A stretch of 64,000 bases of DNA, taken from positions 124,001 through 188,000 of the forward strand of contig NZ_JASHHX010000005.1 of NCBI RefSeq assembly GCF_030056575.1, given 5' to 3'. Below the pieces are notes generated by a model. It saw only the letters and a program-made list of their open reading frames with translations. It searched no databases and had not been told where the DNA came from. This document shows positions 58,229 to 64,000 of the stretch, piece by piece. Origin of the DNA: Rhodoblastus sp. 17X3 (GTDB taxonomy: Bacteria; Pseudomonadota; Alphaproteobacteria; Rhizobiales; Beijerinckiaceae). The position numbers were made by a program, and so were the translations under genes. How positions within the stretch are numbered: the first letter of the stretch is position 1; each line of letters begins with the position of its first letter.

Positions 58229-59232
58229 GCCAAGCAAAAAAACCCAAGTCCGCGACGCTCGCCGTGCTGGGCGCCGGCGCCTGGGGCACGGCTTTGGCCA
58301 ATATTGCGGCGATCTCCAACGCCCGGGTCTGGCTCTGGGCGCATGATCCCGCCCATGTCGAGGCGATGAGGGAGACGCGGCGCAACGAGCGCCGGCTGCC
58401 CGGCGTCACGCTCGCGCCGGAAGTGGAGCCGACCGCCGACATCGCCTGTGTCGGCGCGGCCGACCATGTGCTGGCGGTGGTCCCGGCGCAGAGCTATCGC
58501 GCGACCGCCGAAGCGATGCGCGGCCATTTGCGTCCCGAATCGGCGGTGGTGAATTGCGCCAAGGGCATCGAGCAGCATAGCGGGCTATACATGCGGGAGG
58601 TGCTGGCCGAAGTGCTGCCCGGCCAGCCCGCCGCCGCTCTGTCCGGCCCGAGCTTCGCGGTCGATCTCGGACGCGGGCTTCCCACCGCCGTGACCTTGGC
58701 CGCCGAGCGCATCGAGCTGGCGGAAGAGCTGTGCGCGCGCCTCGCGGCGCCGCATTTCCGGCTCTATCGGTCGAGCGATCTGGTCGGGGTGGAAATCGGC
58801 GGCGCGGCGAAGAATGTGCTGGCCATCGCCTGCGGCGTCACTTTGGGGCGCGGGCTCGGCGCCAGCGCCCATGCCGCCTTGCTCGCGCGCGGCTTCGCCG
58901 AACTGATGCGCTTCGCCACCGCGCAAGGCGCGCGGCCGGAGACCATCATGGGGCTTTCGGGACTGGGCGACCTCGCCCTGACCTGCTCGTCGCCGCAATC
59001 GCGCAATTACGCGCTTGGCTTCGCCCTCGGGCGCGGCGAAACGCCGCAAACCGCCGGTCACGGCAAATTGACGGAAGGAGCGCTGAGCGCGCGCATCCTG
59101 ACGGAAAAGGCGCGCAAACTGGGTGTGGAAATGCCGATCGCCGAAGCGGTGGCCGCGATACTTGAAAATCGGATCGAGGTCGGCGCGGCGATCGAAGCCC
59201 TGATGAGCCGGCCGTTCAAAGCCGAAGCCTGA
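58225..59232 (+). CDS. gpsA: Glycerol-3-phosphate dehydrogenase [NAD(P)+]
   Basis: The 335-residue enzyme has the Rossmann start VLGAGAWGTALANIAA, the substrate site around NCAKGIEQHSG and GPSFAVDLGRGLPTA, the catalytic lysine in GGAAKNVLAIACG and LSGLGDLALTCSSPQSRN. It makes sn-glycerol-3-phosphate for phospholipids. It overlaps the PLD-like gene by ATGA. The last codons (AEA then TGA) form the start of the first unit of a 36-bp tandem repeat that continues past the stop. Confidence 0.97.
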   Translation: MSQAKKPKSATLAVLGAGAWGTALANIAAISNARVWLWAHDPAHVEAMRETRRNERRLPGVTLAPEVEPTADIACVGAADHVLAVVPAQSYRATAEAMRGHLRPESAVVNCAKGIEQHSGLYMREVLAEVLPGQPAAALSGPSFAVDLGRGLPTAVTLAAERIELAEELCARLAAPHFRLYRSSDLVGVEIGGAAKNVLAIACGVTLGRGLGASAHAALLARGFAELMRFATAQGARPETIMGLSGLGDLALTCSSPQSRNYALGFALGRGETPQTAGHGKLTEGALSARILTEKARKLGVEMPIAEAVAAILENRIEVGAAIEALMSRPFKAEA

Positions 59233-59364
59233 CGCCCGTCTCACGGCGGGCTGTTGGCCGAAGCCTGACGCCCGTCTCACGACGGGCTGTTGGCCGAAGC
59301 CCGACGCCCGTCTTACGACGCGCTATTGGCCGAGGGCTGACTTCCGGCTCTCGCGGGCGAGAAC
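59221..59364. repeat. Four imperfect 36-bp tandem repeats at the gpsA 3' end
   Basis: Units begin at 59221, 59257, 59293 and 59329, each starting GCCGAAGCC (GCCGAGGGC in the last). The first two differ at one base, the third at a few and the fourth is much diverged. Each of the first three contains GCCCGTC-TNAC-G(A/G)CG(G/C)GC, a 7-bp hairpin that is perfect in the second copy. The first unit includes the gpsA stop codon. Because 36 is a multiple of three, the minus strand is open through the array with a 12-residue period. Confidence 0.9.
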
Positions 59365-59403
59365 CGGATAGGAGCGACTGCGACGCCGAGCTGACGCGAG
59401 GGA

Positions 59404-59435
59404 TGCGTCGATCGCGACGTATCGCGATCGACGCA
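59404..59435. repeat. Perfect 14-bp hairpin between gpsA and the DUF3597 gene
   Basis: TGCGTCGATCGCGA (59404-59417) and TCGCGATCGACGCA (59422-59435) are exact inverted repeats around a CGTA loop. It lies between two convergent genes, 27 bases after the DUF3597 stop on the minus strand. With no T-tract, it may be a bidirectional end, a cruciform or a REP-like element. Confidence 0.85.
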
Positions 59436-59461
59436 ATCAACGAATCTTGGCGCCGCCTTTC

Positions 59462-59860
59462 TTACTTCTTCAGCAGGTCCGCCGGGACCTTGCCGCCATT
59501 GGCGGCGACAAGGGCGATGACCTTGTCATGCAGCCAGATGTTCATCTTCGCGGAATCATGGGTGTCGCCCTCATATTTCAGCTCGGCGGCAAGATCCTTG
59601 CGCGCGGCGAGGCTGGAATCGAGACCGAGGACCTTCAGCAGATCGACGATGGAAACGCGCCAGTCCAGCGTCTCCGGGTTCTTCTCGTTCAGGTCGTCGA
59701 GAACCGCGGCAATGTCCACCTTGGCGGCGATATCGGCAGGAACGCTCGCGGGAGCGCCAGCAGCCGGCGCGGCGGCGGCCTCCGCGGCGGGGGCCGCCGG
59801 AGCGGCTTCAGCCGGGGTCGTGCCAAAAATTTTTCCGAGAATGGCGCCAAAAAAGCTCAT
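59462..59860 (-). CDS. DUF3597 family protein
   Basis: The 132-residue protein starts with a short amphipathic stretch (SFFGAILGKIFG), an Ala/Pro-rich linker to about residue 45, and a compact helical DUF3597 domain (VDIAAVLDDLNEKNPETLDW, then RVSIVDLLKVLGLDSSLAAR, and MNIWLHDKVIALVAANGGKV in blocks). No function is established for the family. GGGAGGATT precedes the ATG. It stands alone, convergent with gpsA beyond the repeat array. Confidence 0.85.
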   Translation of the reverse strand: MSFFGAILGKIFGTTPAEAAPAAPAAEAAAAPAAGAPASVPADIAAKVDIAAVLDDLNEKNPETLDWRVSIVDLLKVLGLDSSLAARKDLAAELKYEGDTHDSAKMNIWLHDKVIALVAANGGKVPADLLKK

Positions 59861-60053
59861 GGGAATCCTCCCAAAAATGGGTCTGTCATGTTCCCGGCGC
59901 CTTGGATCAGGGCCGTCAACGGCGTCACGCTAAGCCCATGTTGCGACGTTTACAACACGCTCCCCCGCGCCTCGCGGTTGAACTGACCGAGCGTCTCGTG
60001 CAACCATTTGGCGCGAAAGCATTCTCGCCGAAGAAGAATCCCGGAACGCCATC

Positions 60054-60338
60054 ATGCATTTTGTCGCCATTTGCCTGGACAGGCCCGATTCCCTGTCCAA
60101 AAGGCTTGAAAACCGCGCCGCCCATCTCGCTTTTCTCGGAGAAAAGCCGGAAGTCGTGAAACTCGCTGGTCCTTTTCTCGATTCGGCGGGCCAGCCCTGC
60201 GGTTCGATGCTGATCCTCGATTGCCCGGACGAGGCCGCCGCGCTCGCCTTCCTGGCGCGCGACCCCTATGCCGGAGCCGACCTGTTCGCCTCCGTCGAAC
60301 TGCGCGCCTACAAGCCCGTCCTGGGAGCCGCTTTGTAA
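60054..60338 (+). CDS. YciI-like protein
   Basis: The 94-residue protein has the ferredoxin-like YciI fold pattern: an N-terminal strand (MHFVAICLDRP), a helix with NRAAHLAFL containing the histidine typical of the family, KLAGPFLDSAGQPCGSMLIL and the AFLARDPYAGADLFASVEL segment with the conserved DP. Members are small putative enzymes of uncertain reaction. It shares one base with the following EVE-domain gene (TAATG), so the two are co-translated. The gpsA, YciI, EVE order is common in alphaproteobacteria. Confidence 0.9.
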   Translation: MHFVAICLDRPDSLSKRLENRAAHLAFLGEKPEVVKLAGPFLDSAGQPCGSMLILDCPDEAAALAFLARDPYAGADLFASVELRAYKPVLGAAL

Positions 60339-60763
60339 TGAGCGCCGGGAAATCCTACTGGCTGGTCAAGAGCGAGCCGGACGCCTGGTCCTGGGACCAG
60401 ATGGTCGCCTGCGGCGCTGAGGGCACCGGCTGGACCGGCGTGCGCAACCATCTCGCCAAACAGCAGATGATGGCGATGAAGCTCGGCGATCTCGCCTTTT
60501 TCTATCATTCCAATGTCGGCAAGGAGATCGTCGGCATTGTCGAAATCATGAAGACCTTCCATCCCGACCCGACCGACGCCAGCGGCAAATTCGGCATGGT
60601 CGACGTGCGCGCGGTCCAGCCGCTGAAGCGGCCTGTGACGCTTGAAGAGATCAAGGCCGATCCGCGCTTCGCCGAACTGGCGCTGGTCAAGATGTCGCGT
60701 CTCTCGGTCCAGCCGGTTTCGGCGGAAAACTGGCGGGCGATCCGCGCGCTCGGCGGGCTATAG
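60338..60763 (+). CDS. EVE domain-containing protein
   Basis: The 141-residue protein is a single EVE (PUA-like) domain: YWLVKSEPDAWSWDQMV, WTGVRNHLAKQQMMAMKLGD in blocks, AFFYHSNVGKEIVGIVEI, and the C-terminal LVKMSRLSVQPVSAENWRAI. EVE domains bind modified bases in DNA or RNA. The stand-alone form next to gpsA/YciI is a housekeeping-type copy (thymocyte nuclear protein 1-like) rather than a defence fusion. It starts one base into the YciI stop and ends overlapping the convergent MarR gene by 6 bases. Confidence 0.92.
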   Translation: MSAGKSYWLVKSEPDAWSWDQMVACGAEGTGWTGVRNHLAKQQMMAMKLGDLAFFYHSNVGKEIVGIVEIMKTFHPDPTDASGKFGMVDVRAVQPLKRPVTLEEIKADPRFAELALVKMSRLSVQPVSAENWRAIRALGGL

Positions 60764-61291
60764 GTCGTCGGCGTCGAGCGCCGCGCCCGGTTGAGGAAGT
60801 CCCATGGCGATCGCGGCCAGCCAGCGCCGCAGGAGCTTTTCCCGCTTGGGGCGGACGCCCTCGATCAGCCGCGCGCTCGCGGCGTCGGTCCGCTCCCGGC
60901 CAAGGCGCAGGATTTTCTCGCCTTCCGGCGTGAGGACCAGCGGCCGCGCCCTCGACGCCGACGAAACCCCGCCTTCTTCCTCGCGCGCCAGACCGGCGCG
61001 GCGCAGATTGGCGACGATCAGCGACACGGTTTGCGGCGTCAGCTTGGCCTTCCGGGCGAGATCGGCGGCGAGCAGGCCCGGGGTCGCGCCGATCAGCAAC
61101 AGGGCGGAAAGTTGCGGTGGCGTGACGCCGAGATCGGCGAGCAGCCGCTCCTCGGCGAGCCGTTGCGCGCTCGCCGCCTGACGCAGGAGCGCGGCAATGT
61201 CGCCATTTTCGCCCGGCAGATCGAGCGAGCGCGCCCGGCGCTTTTGCGCTTCCTGCGCGCCTGCTTCTTCGGGAGGTCGGATCTTCGCCAT
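60758..61291 (-). CDS. MarR family transcriptional regulator
   Basis: The 177-residue protein has a winged HTH in the middle: TPPQLSALLLIGATPGLLAADLA, KLTPQTVSLIVANLRRAGLA and the wing ASRARPLVLTPEGEKIL in blocks, typical of MarR. The N-terminal 35 residues are charged, and the C-terminal helices form the usual dimer interface. GAGGA lies 5 bases before the ATG at 61291, which is favoured over an upstream ATG. It is divergent from zapE, about 185 bases away, and may control itself or that operon. The ligand is unknown. Confidence 0.88.
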   Translation of the reverse strand: MAKIRPPEEAGAQEAQKRRARSLDLPGENGDIAALLRQAASAQRLAEERLLADLGVTPPQLSALLLIGATPGLLAADLARKAKLTPQTVSLIVANLRRAGLAREEEGGVSSASRARPLVLTPEGEKILRLGRERTDAASARLIEGVRPKREKLLRRWLAAIAMGLPQPGAALDADDL

Positions 61292-61475
61292 GATAATCCT
61301 CGCGTAATGGCGCTTGCCTTGCATAGGCTGCTGACAGCCGTCTGATATTTATCATCCGAGCGCCGGGGCGCAAGCGCCGGCGGGCGCCTCGATCGCTTAT
61401 CCCTTCGGCGAAAGAACATCTTGTCAGCCGCGCCAGCGCGCCGCTACACGCCTTTATTGGAATCCGGAAAGCCCA

Positions 61476-62660
61476 ATGGAACATTCCCGCCGCTCGATCG
61501 TCGACCAATATGACAGCCTCGTCGCGCAGGGACGCATCGAGCGCGACTCCAAACAGGTCGCGGTGGTGGAGAAGCTCGACGCGCTGAGCGTGACCCTGAC
61601 CGAAAGCCGGCTGGCCCGCAAATCGAGCGCATTGGGCTGGCTGTTCGGCGCCCGCAAGGTCGAGACGGCGACGCCGCGCGGGCTGTACATCTGGGGATCG
61701 GTCGGGCGCGGCAAGACCATGCTGATGGATCTGTTCTTCGATTCAGTCGAGATCGAATTGAAGCGCCGGGTTCATTTCCATGCCTTCATGGCCGACGTCC
61801 ACAAGCGCATTTTCGCCTGGCGCCAGAAAAAGAAGACCAACGAGGTCAAGGGCGACGATCCGATAGCCCCCATCGCCGACGACCTGATCAAGGAAGCGAC
61901 GCTGCTCTGCTTCGATGAATTCGCGGTCACGGACATTGCCGACGCCATGATCCTCGGCCGGCTGTTCGAGGCGCTGTGGGCGCGCAAGATTGTCGTCGTC
62001 GCGACCTCCAATGTCGATCCGTCCGATCTATACAAGGATGGCCTGAACCGCGCTTTATTCCTGCCCTTCATCGGCATGATCAAGAGCAGGATGGAAGTGA
62101 TCAAGCTGGATTCGCGAACAGATTTCCGGCTGGAGAAACTCGGCGACGTGGCGGTTTACCATTGCCCGGTCGATGATTCCGCGCGCGCGGCGCTCGACAA
62201 GGCCTTTCACGCTTTGGCCGGCGTGGCGCGCGGCGAGCCTGTCAGCCTGCCCCTGCTCGGACGGGAAATCGCGATCCCGCAGGCCTCCAGCCATGTCGCG
62301 CGCTTCGATTACGCCGATCTCTGCAAGCGGCCGCTTGGCGCAGCGGACTTTCTCGCCATCGCGGAGAATTACCACGTTCTCGTGGTGGACAACATACCGG
62401 CCATCAAGCCGGAGGAGCGCAATGAGGCGAAGCGCTTCATCAACCTGATCGACGCCCTCTATGACCAGAAGGTCAAGTTGATCGCTTCCGCGGACGTCGA
62501 ACCGGACCTGCTCTATCGCGCCGAACAGGGCCGCGAGGCCTTCGAATTCGCGCGGACCATCTCGCGGCTGACGGAAATGCGCTCGACGGAATATATGGCC
62601 CTGCCCCACGGTCGCGGCGATGTGGTGAGCGGAGACATCACGGGCCTGGTCGAGACATGA
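61476..62660 (+). CDS. zapE: Cell division protein ZapE (AFG1-like ATPase)
   Basis: The 394-residue AAA+-type ATPase has SIVDQYDSLVAQGRIE, Walker A GSVGRGKTMLMD, HFHAFMADVHKR, Walker B LLCFDEFAVTDIADAMI, the ATSNVDPSDLYKDGLNR sensor region and the C-terminal FINLIDALYDQKVKLIASA block. ZapE acts on the FtsZ ring in E. coli; the mitochondrial homologue LACE1/AFG1 helps respiratory complex turnover. GGAAAG precedes the ATG. A TTGTCA-N18-TACACG pair at 61421-61450 is a weak promoter candidate. It overlaps a TetR gene by ATGA and precedes mdh, its usual alphaproteobacterial neighbour. Confidence 0.95.
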   Translation: MEHSRRSIVDQYDSLVAQGRIERDSKQVAVVEKLDALSVTLTESRLARKSSALGWLFGARKVETATPRGLYIWGSVGRGKTMLMDLFFDSVEIELKRRVHFHAFMADVHKRIFAWRQKKKTNEVKGDDPIAPIADDLIKEATLLCFDEFAVTDIADAMILGRLFEALWARKIVVVATSNVDPSDLYKDGLNRALFLPFIGMIKSRMEVIKLDSRTDFRLEKLGDVAVYHCPVDDSARAALDKAFHALAGVARGEPVSLPLLGREIAIPQASSHVARFDYADLCKRPLGAADFLAIAENYHVLVVDNIPAIKPEERNEAKRFINLIDALYDQKVKLIASADVEPDLLYRAEQGREAFEFARTISRLTEMRSTEYMALPHGRGDVVSGDITGLVET

Positions 62661-63301
62661 CCGCCCCGGCGCGCTCCGGAGAATTGGCCGCTGACCAGAA
62701 GGTCTCCGCCGACCAGAAGATCCTGGAGCTCGCCTGCGACCATTTGCGCCGGTTCGGCCCCCGACGGACCACCATTGTCGGCATAGCCGAAGCCGCCGGC
62801 ATGTCCCACGCCAATGTCTATCGCTATTTCCCCTCCAAGGAGGCCCTGTTCGAAACGGTCACCTCGCTCTGGCTCAAGCCGCTGGAAGAGGAGTTGCGGA
62901 TTATCGTCCAGGGCCAGGACCCCGCCTATGACAAGATTGAGCGCGCCCTGACCGCGCTCCAGCACGCCTATCGCGACAAGCGCGACAATGATCCGATCCT
63001 GTTTCGCCTGCTGTGCGACGCCATCGAGCAGGGCGGCGGCATCGCCCGCAAGCACCGCAACAAGGTTCAGACCGCCATCCAGGCGATCGTCGAGGAGGGC
63101 ATTGGGTCCGGCGCCTTTCGCATGCAGGACCGGCGGAGGGCCATGGCCTTGATCTTCGACCTCGCCCACCGCTTCATCCAGCCGGTGTCCATCGCGCTGG
63201 ACAAGGCGGTTTCCATGGCCGAAATGGAGTTTCGCGCAGGGCGCGTCATTGGAGTGATCCAGCGGAGCCTGACCTACGGGGATCCAGATTTCGATATCTG
63301 A
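62657..63301 (+). CDS. TetR family transcriptional regulator
   Basis: The 214-residue protein has a TetR HTH at about 18-65 (ILELACDHLRRFGPRRTTIV, then EAAGMSHANVYRYFPSKEAL), and a helical ligand domain without a known signature. The ATG overlaps the zapE stop (ATGA), showing translational coupling to a division ATPase, which is unusual for a regulator. It lies 284 bases before mdh. Targets may include zapE itself or the mdh-led operon; neither can be tested here. Confidence 0.88.
   Translation: MTAPARSGELAADQKVSADQKILELACDHLRRFGPRRTTIVGIAEAAGMSHANVYRYFPSKEALFETVTSLWLKPLEEELRIIVQGQDPAYDKIERALTALQHAYRDKRDNDPILFRLLCDAIEQGGGIARKHRNKVQTAIQAIVEEGIGSGAFRMQDRRRAMALIFDLAHRFIQPVSIALDKAVSMAEMEFRAGRVIGVIQRSLTYGDPDFDI

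Positions 63302-64000
<699 letters not shown>

Noticed and set aside
59221-59364. 36-bp repeats as a CRISPR array
   Set aside because: The unit length fits CRISPR repeats, but the copies are directly adjacent with no spacers, they decay progressively, and no cas gene is in the window.
59216-59440. Minus-strand open frame of 74 codons with a 12-residue repeat as a gene
   Set aside because: Its periodicity follows from 36-bp repeats being a multiple of three. It is antisense to the gpsA end and has no ribosome site or recognisable protein character.
60338-60763. EVE-domain protein as part of a modified-base defence system
   Set aside because: It is a single-domain protein in the common gpsA-YciI-EVE housekeeping order, with no restriction endonuclease or helicase partner.

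Overview
The window is a G+C-rich, densely coded chromosomal segment of an alphaproteobacterium, most likely of the order Hyphomicrobiales (Rhizobiales). The evidence is gene order and gene content: ftsE-ftsX-plsC-DUF2125, metX-metW, lysC-ptsP-prfA opposite ubiG, atpHAGDC beside priA, hemC-hemD opposite tsaD-gpsA-EVE, zapE before mdh, and the cyclic-glucan exporter ndvA. A Beijerinckiaceae/Methylocystaceae-type organism would fit, but that is inference. No insertion sequence, prophage, CRISPR array or rRNA was seen. The one RNA gene is a tRNA-Arg(CCG).

Layout. 1-4.0 kb: end of an RND adaptor, an RND pump and a TetR regulator. 4.3-6.6 kb: a GlxA-type regulator divergent from a small secreted protein and an orphan membrane protein. 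6.6-7.4 kb: gene-poor DNA, tRNA-Arg and a triple 11-bp repeat abutting the likely polA promoter. 7.4-16 kb: polA, a Bax-inhibitor-like protein, the YbbA/YbbP-like ABC pair divergent from tesA, thpR and hpt. 17-21 kb: ftsE, ftsX, plsC, a small unknown protein and DUF2125. 21-26.7 kb: chorismate mutase, metX-metW, a soluble double-PAS chemoreceptor and xerD with an upstream 47-residue microprotein. 26.9-30 kb: a fused shikimate kinase/3-dehydroquinate synthase and a CorC/HlyC-like protein. 30-37.4 kb: envelope and polysaccharide genes on the minus strand (a multi-pass membrane protein, ndvA, a TIGR00266-like protein, phosphomannomutase, manC). 37.4-42.7 kb: a half-size EamA transporter, prfA, ptsP and lysC, opposite ubiG. 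43.8-48.8 kb: the F1 ATP synthase operon atpHAGDC, ending in a good terminator. 49-54 kb: priA and secA. 54.4-60.8 kb: hemC-hemD-DUF2147 opposite tsaD, a PLD-like protein, gpsA, a 36-bp tandem repeat, DUF3597, YciI-like and EVE genes. 60.8-64 kb: MarR regulator, zapE, TetR regulator and the start of mdh.

How it works together. Most of the window is housekeeping: replication and repair (polA, priA, xerD), division (ftsEX, zapE), secretion (secA), energy (F1 ATP synthase, mdh), heme, methionine, aspartate-family and aromatic amino-acid synthesis, and envelope polysaccharide precursors. Many neighbours overlap by 1-4 bases, implying translational coupling, and several starts are TTG or GTG with a convincing ribosome binding site.

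No clearly new defence or mobile system is visible. The features most worth a second look are the aroK-aroB fusion, the one-helical-turn repeat array at the polA promoter, the 36-bp hairpin-forming tandem repeats after gpsA with a long perfect hairpin beside them, the PLD-like gene coupled to gpsA, the zinc-ribbon-less protein before hpt, and the GlxA-linked secreted/membrane pair.
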